64,000 nucleotides of DNA from Bacillus fonticola (GTDB lineage Bacteria; Bacillota; Bacilli; Bacillales; JC228): assembly GCF_012955605.1 (NCBI RefSeq), contig NZ_CP052135.1:1996711-2060710 (forward strand). The letters run 5' to 3'. The notes beneath the pieces were generated by a model. That model saw only the letters and a program-made list of their open reading frames with translations, did no database searches and was not told the DNA's origin. The stretch's first letter is position 1, and the number at the start of each line of letters is the position of its first letter. Below, one piece after another: positions 1 to 7,354 of this stretch. The position numbers and the translations under genes are program-made.

Positions 1-199
1 GATTGGGCATTTGTTTCGCAAGTCTTCTCGTTGCTTCATGTAATGGTGTATGTCCATACATAATTTCAGCTTCTAACGAACGAAGCGCTGTTTTCAATTG
101 ACGCAATTGGCGCGGTCGCTCACTGAATTGGCGAGAAAATTCAAACCCAATCCATGTTGTAGCAGCGAGAATACAAATAGCTCCTACAATTTTTATCAT
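1..199 (-). CDS. spoIIIAB: Stage III sporulation protein AB (5' part only)
   Basis: Only the first 66 codons are in the window; the rest runs off the left edge. Translation from the ATG at 199 gives an N-terminal membrane segment (IVGAICILAATTWIGF) followed by a basic helix and an LEAEIMYG stretch, as in the SpoIIIAB family. Its ATG overlaps the stop of spoIIIAA by four bases (ATGA), so the two are translationally coupled. SpoIIIAB is a mother-cell protein of the SpoIIIA-SpoIIQ channel between mother cell and forespore. Confidence 0.93.
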   Translation of the reverse strand, partial: MIKIVGAICILAATTWIGFEFSRQFSERPRQLRQLKTALRSLEAEIMYGHTPLHEATRRLAKQMPN

Positions 200-1128
200 G
201 ATCTCGTCACACTTCTCTCAGAGGCTATTTCATTTCCCATTTCGTCTCGAAGAGTGATAACCCGTTTTCCTGTAGGAGATTTACTAAGTTCAAGAATTCT
301 TGTAAATACGCGTTCCTCCAAAAAAGGTCGTAGCGTAGGACGATGGGCTACCTCTGCTAGTGAAGCACCGTGTGCGGTCGTAAAAATAGTAATCCCTGCA
401 TGTAAAGCTTCTCTCATTGCATCTTCATCTTCTTTTCTACCAAGTTCATCAACGACGAGCACATCAGGACTCATGGAGCGAATCATCATCATCATCCCTT
501 CAGCCTTCGGGCAAGCATCTAATACGTCCACGCGTGATCCGAATGTGAGTTGTGGGATCCCCCTTTTGCAGCCCGCTATTTCCGAACGCTCGTCCACGAT
601 GCCAAGTTTTTTCGATGGGATGCGTTGACTTTCTTCACCGGTTGATACAATACGAGCCAAGTCACGAAGCAATGTTGTTTTCCCCGTTTGTGGTGCACCC
701 ACTACCAACGTGTGGACCCAACGTCCGTTTTGCCAGAGATGAGGAATCCAACGTTGTCCAACGCCTTTTTTCTCTCGAGCAATCCGAATATTAAAAGAGC
801 CAAAATCGCGAATTGCTTTTACCTGACCGTTCTCTAGAATAACCTTCCCCGCAAGCCCAACGCGGTGTCCTCCTTCAATAGTGACGTATCCTCTTCGTAA
901 TTCTTCATCCATCATGTATAAGGAGTGCTTGCTTAATTTTCCAAGAATGTAGTCAACATCTTCTTCTTGCAAAGATATGGGAAGGTATTCGCTTTCGTTT
1001 GATTGAATAAGTTCTACTGCTCGTCCAACGCGTAATCGAATTTCTTCTAACTGAGGCACGCGGTCTAGTGGTAGTTGTTGTACGGCGGATTGAATGGCTG
1101 GCGGTAATAAATTATAGATTGACTCCAT
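196..1128 (-). CDS. spoIIIAA: Stage III sporulation protein AA, channel ATPase
   Basis: 310 aa, close to the usual family length. Walker A GAPQTGKTT lies near residues 144-152 and a Walker B-like segment (DVLVVDELG) near 222-230, placing it in the AAA/secretion-type ATPase group. In B. subtilis it is the cytosolic ATPase of the SpoIIIA-SpoIIQ feeding-tube complex that keeps the engulfed forespore active. It is the first gene of the operon, followed by spoIIIAB with a 4-base overlap. A good sigma-E promoter lies just upstream. The start is the ATG at 1128, with a GGAGGCAGAGGT site directly in front. Confidence 0.96.
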   Translation of the reverse strand: MESIYNLLPPAIQSAVQQLPLDRVPQLEEIRLRVGRAVELIQSNESEYLPISLQEEDVDYILGKLSKHSLYMMDEELRRGYVTIEGGHRVGLAGKVILENGQVKAIRDFGSFNIRIAREKKGVGQRWIPHLWQNGRWVHTLVVGAPQTGKTTLLRDLARIVSTGEESQRIPSKKLGIVDERSEIAGCKRGIPQLTFGSRVDVLDACPKAEGMMMMIRSMSPDVLVVDELGRKEDEDAMREALHAGITIFTTAHGASLAEVAHRPTLRPFLEERVFTRILELSKSPTGKRVITLRDEMGNEIASERSVTRS

Positions 1129-1164
1129 ACCTCTGCCTCCTTGTCCATCTCGTTCATTACTTCA

Positions 1165-1192
1165 AATGTATGCGCTCCTTTTTGGTTTATGA
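1165..1192 (-). promoter_or_regulatory. Predicted sigma-E promoter of the spoIIIA operon
   Basis: On the minus strand TCATAAA (1192-1186) is followed after 13 bp by CATACATT (1172-1165). This fits the mother-cell sigma-E pattern (-35 about KMATATT, -10 about CATACANT). It lies about 40 bp upstream of spoIIIAA, whose B. subtilis counterpart is sigma-E controlled. Match read by eye. Confidence 0.72.
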
Positions 1193-1220
1193 CCCAACGA
1201 GCTTCGGATAATTAGACACA

Positions 1221-1263
1221 AAAAAACTGGTCAAGAAGAGAAGTCTTCTTGACCAGTTTTTTT
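1221..1263 (-). terminator. Rho-independent terminator of efp
   Basis: A perfect 13-bp stem (1226-1238 with 1245-1257, 6-base loop) is followed on the minus strand by a U run. It lies directly after efp and separates it from the spoIIIA operon. Confidence 0.92.
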
Positions 1264-1266
1264 GTC

Positions 1267-1824
1267 TTATGCGCGGGATACGTATGAACCGTCAGTTGTG
1301 TTGACGATGATACGCTCTCCTTGGTTAATGAAAAAGGGAACATTTACAACGAGTCCTGTTTCTGTTGTCGCTGGTTTGCTTCCACCAGAGGCAGTGTCTC
1401 CTTTAATACCGGGCTCGGTTTCTGTTACTTCAAGCTCCACAGAGTTCGGGAGCTCAACTCCTAGCGTTTCCCCTTGGAACATCATAATTTGTACGTCCAT
1501 GTTCTCTTTTAAGTACTTTAATTCGTACTCGATTTGTGGAGCCGGTAGCTCAATTTGTTCATACGAATTGTTGTCCATAAATACATGCAGATCGGCGTTT
1601 GCATATAAATATTGCATTTTACGGTTTTCAATGTGTGCTTTCGCTACTTTTTCTCCACCACGGAACGTTTTCTCCTGAATCGAACCTGTTCGTAAGTTAC
1701 GTAGCTTCGAACGAACAAATGCAGCTCCCTTTCCAGGCTTTACGTGTTGAAAATCAAGTACTTGCCAAATTCCGTTATCTACTTCGATTGTTAAGCCAGT
1801 CCGAAAATCATTTACCGAAATCAT
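1267..1824 (-). CDS. efp: Translation elongation factor P
   Basis: 185 aa from the ATG at 1824 ([10 protein letters not shown]), the normal EF-P length; a longer reading to 1887 adds residues not found in the family. EF-P relieves ribosome stalling at polyproline runs. The N-terminal KOW-like domain carries the loop [12 protein letters not shown], whose Lys at about residue 32 is the usual modification site. Two OB domains follow, ending GSYVSRA. It sits 13 bp downstream of the peptidase gene and ends at a strong terminator, matching the aroQ-yqhT-efp order of Bacillus. Confidence 0.97.
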   Translation of the reverse strand: MISVNDFRTGLTIEVDNGIWQVLDFQHVKPGKGAAFVRSKLRNLRTGSIQEKTFRGGEKVAKAHIENRKMQYLYANADLHVFMDNNSYEQIELPAPQIEYELKYLKENMDVQIMMFQGETLGVELPNSVELEVTETEPGIKGDTASGGSKPATTETGLVVNVPFFINQGERIIVNTTDGSYVSRA

Positions 1825-1837
1825 TTCATCATCTCTC

Positions 1838-2899
1838 CTACAACGTAATCCATTCTTTCGTGCTATGAGTAAGCGTTTCATTTCCATCCTTGGTCACCAA
1901 TGTGTCGTCCTCAATACGCACGCCACCTTTACCTGGAAGATAAATTCCTGGTTCGACCGTGACGATCATACCTTCTTCGAGAAGCATATCAGACTTCGCT
2001 GACAAGGAAGGCGCTTCGTGCACATCGACCCCTAGACCATGTCCAAGTGAATGACCAAAATACTCGCCGTATCCTTTTTCTGCAATCAAGTTTCTCGCTA
2101 GGGAATCGGCCTCTTTCCCAGTCATCCCAGGTTGGATGCCTTCCATAGCACGCAATTGCGACTCTAAAACAATATCGTACACTTGACGTAGCTCTTTACT
2201 TACTTCCCCTACGCCAATCGTGCGTGTGATATCAGACGCATACCCTTTATAACGCGCACCAAAGTCCATCGTAACAAGTTCACCCGTTTGGATCACTTTA
2301 TCTGTAGCGACTCCGTGTGGCAAAGCAGAACGCGCGCCTGAAGCGACAATGATATCAAAAGAAGAAGACGTTGCTCCCGCTTTTCGCATGAAAAATTCCA
2401 ATTCATTTGATACATCAAGCTCGGTTCTTCCAGGTTGTATGTACTCAAGGATGTGTTTAAACGCTGCATCTGCAATGTCACAAGCATCCTTGACAATCTT
2501 CAGTTCTTTCTCGTCCTTCATCAAACGCAATTGTTCCAATGCGCCTTTCACTCCGACAAGCTCTCCCTTAGAGAATGCGCGCTCATATGCTTCGTATTCT
2601 GAGTAAGTCACATAATCTTGTTCAAAGCCAATTTTTTTAACGCCTAATGCTTCAGCTTGAGTCGCAACTTCTTCCGGAATAGGGCCTTTATGTTGAACAA
2701 TTTCATACCCTTGAGCTTGGGCAGCTGCTTGTTCTGTATAGCGGAAATCTGTAATAAATAACGCTTGGTCAGCAGTCACGAAAGCAACCCCACTAGTCCC
2801 TGTAAACCCTGTCATATAAAAACGATTGGACGGGCTTGTGATGAGAAAAGCGTCTACCCCTTGTACACTTAATTGTTCACGAAGTTTCTCTAGTTTCAT
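1838..2899 (-). CDS. yqhT: Xaa-Pro aminopeptidase, M24 family (YqhT type)
   Basis: 353 aa from the ATG at 2899 ([10 protein letters not shown]); this start overlaps the aroQ stop by 4 bases. An N-terminal creatinase-like domain is followed by the pita-bread M24 domain. Dinuclear-metal features are visible: [17 protein letters not shown] (two Asp ligands), [16 protein letters not shown] (His), then VEPGIY and GVRIEDD (Glu ligands). It removes an N-terminal residue preceding proline, and its location beside efp, a polyproline factor, is conserved in Bacillus. The enzymatic class is secure; the exact substrate is not. Confidence 0.94.
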   Translation of the reverse strand: MKLEKLREQLSVQGVDAFLITSPSNRFYMTGFTGTSGVAFVTADQALFITDFRYTEQAAAQAQGYEIVQHKGPIPEEVATQAEALGVKKIGFEQDYVTYSEYEAYERAFSKGELVGVKGALEQLRLMKDEKELKIVKDACDIADAAFKHILEYIQPGRTELDVSNELEFFMRKAGATSSSFDIIVASGARSALPHGVATDKVIQTGELVTMDFGARYKGYASDITRTIGVGEVSKELRQVYDIVLESQLRAMEGIQPGMTGKEADSLARNLIAEKGYGEYFGHSLGHGLGVDVHEAPSLSAKSDMLLEEGMIVTVEPGIYLPGKGGVRIEDDTLVTKDGNETLTHSTKEWITL

Positions 2900-3357
2900 C
2901 TTTTTTTCTCCTCCCCACATTGTATAGCACGCACGAGCGCAAGAAGTCCAAGGTAGTATCCGTCAAAACCAAAGCCACTAATTTGTCCAATACAAACAGG
3001 GGCTGTGATCGATTGATGCCGAAAAGACTCGCGTGCGTGGATGTTGGATATATGTACCTCTACTACCGGAACAGGAGATATGGAAGCAATCGCATCTCGT
3101 AGACTATAGGAACTATGGGTAAGCGCCGCGGGATTCATCAACACGCCTGCAAATCCTGCATCGAATGCTTCGTGTAACGAGTCGATAAGCACTCCCTCAT
3201 GATTGGATTGACGGCATTCAACGGTGATACCTAATTTTCCGCTCCATTCGACAACTAGATTTTCTAAAGCCTCATATGTTTCCGTTCCATAGACATCCAC
3301 TTCTCGTTTGCCAAGTCTGTTCAGATTGGGTCCATTCAGACAAAGAATTTTTTTCAC
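2896..3357 (-). CDS. aroQ: Type II 3-dehydroquinate dehydratase
   Basis: 153 aa with a GTG start at 3357 and a GGTAGGTGATC site before it. It catalyses the third shikimate-pathway step (3-dehydroquinate to 3-dehydroshikimate). Signature features are NGPNLNRLGKRE near the N-terminus (catalytic Arg and Tyr region), the QSNHEG segment, NPAALTHSSYSLRDAI, and the EVHISNIHARE segment with its catalytic His. Translationally coupled to the downstream peptidase through ATGA. The family is about 145-150 aa; this copy has a slightly longer C-terminus ending in GEEKKR. Confidence 0.97.
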   Translation of the reverse strand: MKKILCLNGPNLNRLGKREVDVYGTETYEALENLVVEWSGKLGITVECRQSNHEGVLIDSLHEAFDAGFAGVLMNPAALTHSSYSLRDAIASISPVPVVEVHISNIHARESFRHQSITAPVCIGQISGFGFDGYYLGLLALVRAIQCGEEKKR

Positions 3358-3438
3358 ACGATCACCTACCTTTTCCCCTATAGAACACCGTATGATAAGT
3401 GTATCATGTAGACACCTAGTTGGGTAGGTACATCACTC

Positions 3439-3984
3439 TCAGTGGGAGACAGGTTTTTCTGATTTGACTCTGAGTTCATTGTTTTCATATGAAATGGAAT
3501 ACCCAATAAATAAACCAAATAGACCGAACAAGCAAGCTGATGTAATAAACGTATTTATAGTAAGCTCCAGCAGTGGTGGCATACTTGGAAACATTGGGTG
3601 CAAGATGAAAAAGACAATGCCGAATAGACCTAGCCCATAACCAAATCCAATATAAAAAGGTTTGAGTTTACGCAATACGATATAATAACCAAGGGCAGCA
3701 CCTGCTCCTAAACCACCATATAATAGAAGAGAAACGACGAGTCCGATCCACGTTCCTGTCCATTCTCCCACTGTAAAGGGTTCGAGAACAACGCGCGGCG
3801 ATACTTCCGTAAACTGGAATAGAGACGCAATATATCCAAGTCCACTCCAGAAGGCGCCTCCAATGAATCCTGTCAGAATAACCGTTGCTAAAAAAGACAT
3901 CGGCTCTTCTTGTTTGTTTTGCTCTTTTTGATGTCCATCCTGATCTGTCGTCTTCTCCTTTGTCTCTTTCTCGTTATCACTCAT
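3439..3984 (-). CDS. yqhR: YqhR-like integral membrane protein
   Basis: 181 aa. A charged, Gln/Lys/Glu-rich N-terminus of about 30 residues precedes four hydrophobic segments (roughly residues 30-55, 78-102, 108-130, 140-165). This matches the Bacillus YqhR family, whose function is unknown, and the location next to aroQ is the expected one. The start ATG at 3984 has an ideal AAGGAGGG site. The neighbouring B. subtilis gene yqhQ is missing here. Confidence 0.85.
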   Translation of the reverse strand: MSDNEKETKEKTTDQDGHQKEQNKQEEPMSFLATVILTGFIGGAFWSGLGYIASLFQFTEVSPRVVLEPFTVGEWTGTWIGLVVSLLLYGGLGAGAALGYYIVLRKLKPFYIGFGYGLGLFGIVFFILHPMFPSMPPLLELTINTFITSACLFGLFGLFIGYSISYENNELRVKSEKPVSH

Positions 3985-4040
3985 TTATGTCCCTCCTTAG
4001 TTCATCTAATTGTTAGTATGAACACAAGGAGAATAGGCTA

Positions 4041-4263
4041 TGTCAAAAATACTTTCACGAGTCAGTAGCTTTGCTCTTTTTTGCCAGATTAACGTGAAAA
4101 TGATCAGTTCGTTGAAGGAATCTACAGAAGCTTGTAGAATGAAGGATATAACCCTATTGCTAAGCAGGTGGGTCAGTTTCATCTTGTTGGAGTAGGGGTT
4201 TTCGCTTACTTTATCATTCCAATTGCCCCCATCATGGATGCGTTTCTTCAATTGCAGCTATGA
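4041..4263 (+). pseudogene. Possible remnant of a small membrane-protein gene
   Basis: An AAGGAG site at 4027-4032 sits 8 bases before an ATG (4041), but that frame closes after about 50 codons. A second plus frame then encodes a hydrophobic run (QFHLVGVGVFAYFIIPIAPI) ending at a TGA at 4261-4263. The two pieces look like one small membrane protein broken by a frameshift. No family was recognised, and it may be chance. This interval is where yqhQ lies in B. subtilis, but the residues do not resemble YqhQ. Confidence 0.25.
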
Positions 4264-4350
4264 ATCCAACGTAATTCAGAAAAAATATTCCGTATTTAGT
4301 TTACTTTGGTAGACATTTGTATATCCTTCTAAGAGAGGAGGTAGCATTCG

Positions 4351-4734
4351 ATGAAAAGCAGGACAACAGCATGGCTTTTTTGGTCTTTACTTGTTTTGGC
4401 GGCCGTCGGACTTGTGGTCACCTTCCGTCAATCTCCTAGTGCGTTCCTATCCAATTTGTTGATCGGATTAATGATTCTCGGTGTGTTGTTCTTCTTGTTT
4501 CGTCGATTGTCACCCGGAGTCAGTGGCGGTGGTTCATCAAAGGAACAACGCGCTTACCGGAAAGCAGTTCGTTCATCCAAGAAACGTAGACAGACGACAA
4601 GTCCTCTTGTACGGGGTAGCCACGTCACCTCAACAAAAGCAAAACGGTCCACAACAAAAAAACGAAAACCCCCTTCCCACCTTACAGTGATTGAAGGAAA
4701 TAAAAACAAAAAGAAAGATCGTGCTTCTCTGTAG
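4351..4734 (+). CDS. yqhP: SA1362/YqhP-type small membrane protein
   Basis: 127 aa. Two hydrophobic segments (about residues 8-25 and 33-51) are followed by a strongly basic tail rich in Lys, Arg, Ser and Thr (SKKRRQTTS, STTKKRKPP). This is the layout of the SA1362/YqhP family of unknown function. The ATG at 4351 is preceded by AGAGAGGAGG. It stands alone on the plus strand among minus-strand genes and converges on yqhO, sharing a hairpin terminator with it. Confidence 0.75.
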   Translation: MKSRTTAWLFWSLLVLAAVGLVVTFRQSPSAFLSNLLIGLMILGVLFFLFRRLSPGVSGGGSSKEQRAYRKAVRSSKKRRQTTSPLVRGSHVTSTKAKRSTTKKRKPPSHLTVIEGNKNKKKDRASL

Positions 4735-4752
4735 GAGAATTACGATCTTTTT
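4714..4752. terminator. Bidirectional terminator between yqhP and yqhO
   Basis: The arms AAAGATCGT (4714-4722) and ACGATCTTT (4742-4750) are complementary and flanked by A and T runs. They lie between two convergent genes, so the hairpin can act on both strands. Confidence 0.75.
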
Positions 4753-4755
4753 CAT

Positions 4756-5643
4756 TTAATAAGCCCACTCTTTGAAAAATCGAGTAGCGGACGAACGCCC
4801 TAATGTAATGAGCTCTTGCTTTCGTTCTTCATCTAGCATAAATTCGGTAGTTAACACCCCTTCAGTTGGGATGAAGATGATGTTTTTGGCGTGTTTTCGT
4901 GAGATATATCGTGCATCATGAGCATCTCTCATCGTCTCAAACAGTGCCTCAAATAACCCGATCGCGTTTCGAATCTCGTGCTTTTGATGGTCTTGATAAC
5001 TCGGTGATAATTTCACTCCGATCACAGGTCGTACTTTATTTACGTTCTCTTCATCAAACAGCCACATAGGAAAATTACTTAAGATCCCACCATCAGCCAT
5101 TAAAGAAGTCCCTTTGGAGGATCGTAACTTAACGGGTTCAAAGAAGTATGGAAGTGCACAACTCATCCGGACTGCATGAGCAACAGAAAATGTTCCTGCG
5201 GGAATCCCATATTTCTCTTCTAAATCATCTGGGAAAACGACCATACGACCATTGGTTAAATCGGATACAATGATACGGAGTGCTTGGTGTGGCAAGTCAG
5301 AAAACGTCCGAACACCTTTTTTCTCCAGTTTACTCGCTAGCCACTTTTGTAAACGTTCACCCTTATACAACCCGAGTCGTTTATATAAGAAGAACCATTT
5401 GGCTAGTGAAAATGGGATCCAGGTTCGCCGCTCGTCAAGGAATGTCTCAAAAGCCACCTCATCCAATATTTCATTCAGTTCCTCACTTGTATATCCTGCA
5501 GCTATGAGACTCGCTATTAACGCTCCCGCACTTGTCCCTGCCAATCTCTTAAATTGAAAGCCTCTTGTCTCCAATTCTTCATAAGCACCGATTAGCGCGA
5601 ATCCTTTAATACCCCCTCCGGAAAACACTCCATCAATTAACAA
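4756..5643 (-). CDS. yqhO: Patatin-like phospholipase/esterase (YqhO type)
   Basis: 295 aa with a TTG start at 5643 preceded by a G-rich site. It has the patatin oxyanion motif GGGIKGF (about residues 9-15), the nucleophile elbow GTSAG (about 37-41) and a DGG catalytic Asp motif (near residue 184), giving a Ser-Asp dyad. Such proteins hydrolyse acyl esters of lipids; the natural substrate is unknown. No signal peptide is visible, so it is probably cytoplasmic or peripheral to the membrane. Confidence 0.9.
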   Translation of the reverse strand: MLIDGVFSGGGIKGFALIGAYEELETRGFQFKRLAGTSAGALIASLIAAGYTSEELNEILDEVAFETFLDERRTWIPFSLAKWFFLYKRLGLYKGERLQKWLASKLEKKGVRTFSDLPHQALRIIVSDLTNGRMVVFPDDLEEKYGIPAGTFSVAHAVRMSCALPYFFEPVKLRSSKGTSLMADGGILSNFPMWLFDEENVNKVRPVIGVKLSPSYQDHQKHEIRNAIGLFEALFETMRDAHDARYISRKHAKNIIFIPTEGVLTTEFMLDEERKQELITLGRSSATRFFKEWAY

Positions 5644-5750
5644 CTCTGCGCCCCCCTTTAAGGTATCGCTATTACCATCGTAGTAGACTCTAAAGAAAAA
5701 TAGTCCATTTTTGTTTAATGAACGGATATTTCGTTCGCAGCAAATACAAA

Positions 5751-5792
5751 AAACCTACACATGCCTATTTATGAACAGGCATGTGTAGGTTT
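5751..5792 (-). terminator. Terminator of the nrd operon, overlapping the end of the flavodoxin gene
   Basis: A 16-bp perfect stem (5751-5766 with 5777-5792) and a U-rich tail on the minus strand. The right arm and loop are the last codons and stop of the flavodoxin gene, so coding and termination signals overlap. Confidence 0.9.
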
Positions 5793-6229
5793 TGCGCTTT
5801 CACTCGGTCAAGAATGGATTGGACAAACAAACTGTATTTTTTTTCATCTTGCTGTTGTGGGTATAGTTCAATTTTCATCGTAACAGCCAGATTCGTTTCA
5901 TAGGAAAGGAGTTTCGTCCATTCGTCCACGGCACCACAAAAGTGGGGATAAGATGTGTCACCAGTTCCAAAAACGCCAGTAACAAGGTTGGGTCGTGGGG
6001 AACCAGACATATATTGATACAAATCACTCATCGCATGCGGAATGTTCCCGCTCCCCCACGTATAGGTTCCCATAATGATCGCATCAAAATACGGTAGCGA
6101 CGCGGATTCAAAATTTTCGACGGAAATGAGGTCAGGAGCTATCCCTTCTTTCCGAAATGCCCGCCATAATCCAGTTGCCACAGCTTCTGTATTACCAGTA
6201 ATAGACGCATATACGATGGCAATTTTCAC
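5765..6229 (-). CDS. Flavodoxin-like protein of the ribonucleotide reductase operon
   Basis: 154 aa with a GTG start at 6229 after an AGGTGG site. The FMN phosphate loop YASITGNTEAVA (residues 8-19) and the later TYTWGSG and FGTGDTSYPHF segments are typical of short-chain flavodoxins. It follows nrdB after about 11 bases, so it is very likely an electron donor for the reductase radical cofactor, comparable to NrdI, although the sequence is a true flavodoxin rather than a typical NrdI. The final codons form half of the operon terminator. Confidence 0.88.
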   Translation of the reverse strand: MKIAIVYASITGNTEAVATGLWRAFRKEGIAPDLISVENFESASLPYFDAIIMGTYTWGSGNIPHAMSDLYQYMSGSPRPNLVTGVFGTGDTSYPHFCGAVDEWTKLLSYETNLAVTMKIELYPQQQDEKKYSLFVQSILDRVKAQNLHMPVHK

Positions 6230-6240
6230 GTTTTCACCAC

Positions 6241-7287
6241 CTACAGTTCGTTAAACCCGTTGGATGAGTTCACTTTTGTGTATGTTCGTGACTTTTGTTC
6301 AAATTGATCCGTTTTCGTTGCATTCATCATCTCATCAGAGAATACTTGAATCCAGGGCATTACATTTTCTTTATCAGCGTACAAATTCGGCAGTCCCATT
6401 TGACGAAAGCGTTTGTTCGCCAAGTATTCAATGTATTGATGGAATTCCTCCAAGTCAAGATCATGAATATCTTTTAAAACAACTGCCGCCCATTCCTTTT
6501 CTAGCTCTACGGCTTTATGGACTGTATCGTAAATGAACTTTGTGTTTTCTTCATTATTCAGCTCTGGAACTTCTGTTAATAAAATACGAATGAGCTGTGC
6601 ACCAAAGTAAGCGTGCTGCATTTCATCACGTTGAATATAAGAGATCATCGTGGACGTGGAAAGCATCTTTTGCTTGCGTGCAAGGTGATAAAAGAACGCA
6701 AATCCTGCGTAAAAGTACAGGCCTTCTAGGTTGACAGAATTCACCATAAGTTCAAACAACCGTTGTGGTGAAGGTTCATCTCGGAACGCCTGGTAGCAGT
6801 CTAACACGAGCTGATTTCGCTTTCTAATGACGGGATCGTCCTTCGCTTCGTTAAAGCGTTCGTTTTGTTCGGACAGAGAGACGAGTGAGCTTAGCACGTA
6901 CGAGTAAGATTCATTGTGTACCGCTTCCTGTTGAGCGATGATGGCCACGATAGCTCGAAAGCTAGAATCAGATAAATAATGAAGAACATCTAGCATCGTA
7001 GGGGTCTGTAAACTATCCAATGAAGAAAGTGCAGTAATAATACGGAAAAAGGCTTCCTTTTCCTCTTCTCGTAACGTATCGAATTTTTTTATATCATCCT
7101 GCATATTAATTTCTGAAGCCTTCCAAAAATTTGCGAGTAGTGTTTGGTACAACTCGTACATTTGTGGATAGGCGATATCGTTCCAGTTTAAAATTCCAGA
7201 GTTTTCTCCTCCGATAATACCTGTAGAACGGTTTGGATGCTTCGGTTCGAGCAATTTCACTTTCTGAATGGGTGCATGGATATCCAC
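6241..7287 (-). CDS. nrdB: Class I ribonucleotide reductase small (beta) subunit
   Basis: 348 aa from a GTG at 7287 after GAGGAGG. It holds the dimetal centre and stable radical that start catalysis in the alpha subunit. Ligands fit the pattern: Asp in SSLDSLQ, the E-x-x-H-x-x-x-Y block in EAVHNESY (whose Tyr is the expected radical site), Glu in VNLEGLYF, and E/H in RDEMQHAYF. The downstream flavodoxin favours an Mn- or flavin-activated (Ib-like) centre, but Ia versus Ib cannot be settled by reading. B. subtilis keeps nrd genes elsewhere, so this is a local insertion into the yqh order. Confidence 0.95.
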   Translation of the reverse strand: MDIHAPIQKVKLLEPKHPNRSTGIIGGENSGILNWNDIAYPQMYELYQTLLANFWKASEINMQDDIKKFDTLREEEKEAFFRIITALSSLDSLQTPTMLDVLHYLSDSSFRAIVAIIAQQEAVHNESYSYVLSSLVSLSEQNERFNEAKDDPVIRKRNQLVLDCYQAFRDEPSPQRLFELMVNSVNLEGLYFYAGFAFFYHLARKQKMLSTSTMISYIQRDEMQHAYFGAQLIRILLTEVPELNNEENTKFIYDTVHKAVELEKEWAAVVLKDIHDLDLEEFHQYIEYLANKRFRQMGLPNLYADKENVMPWIQVFSDEMMNATKTDQFEQKSRTYTKVNSSNGFNEL

Positions 7288-7354
7288 GACGATTCCTCCT
7301 CAACTGGGGTGATGAGAACTACTCTCCCACCACCCCTTTCAAAAAAAATTTCCT

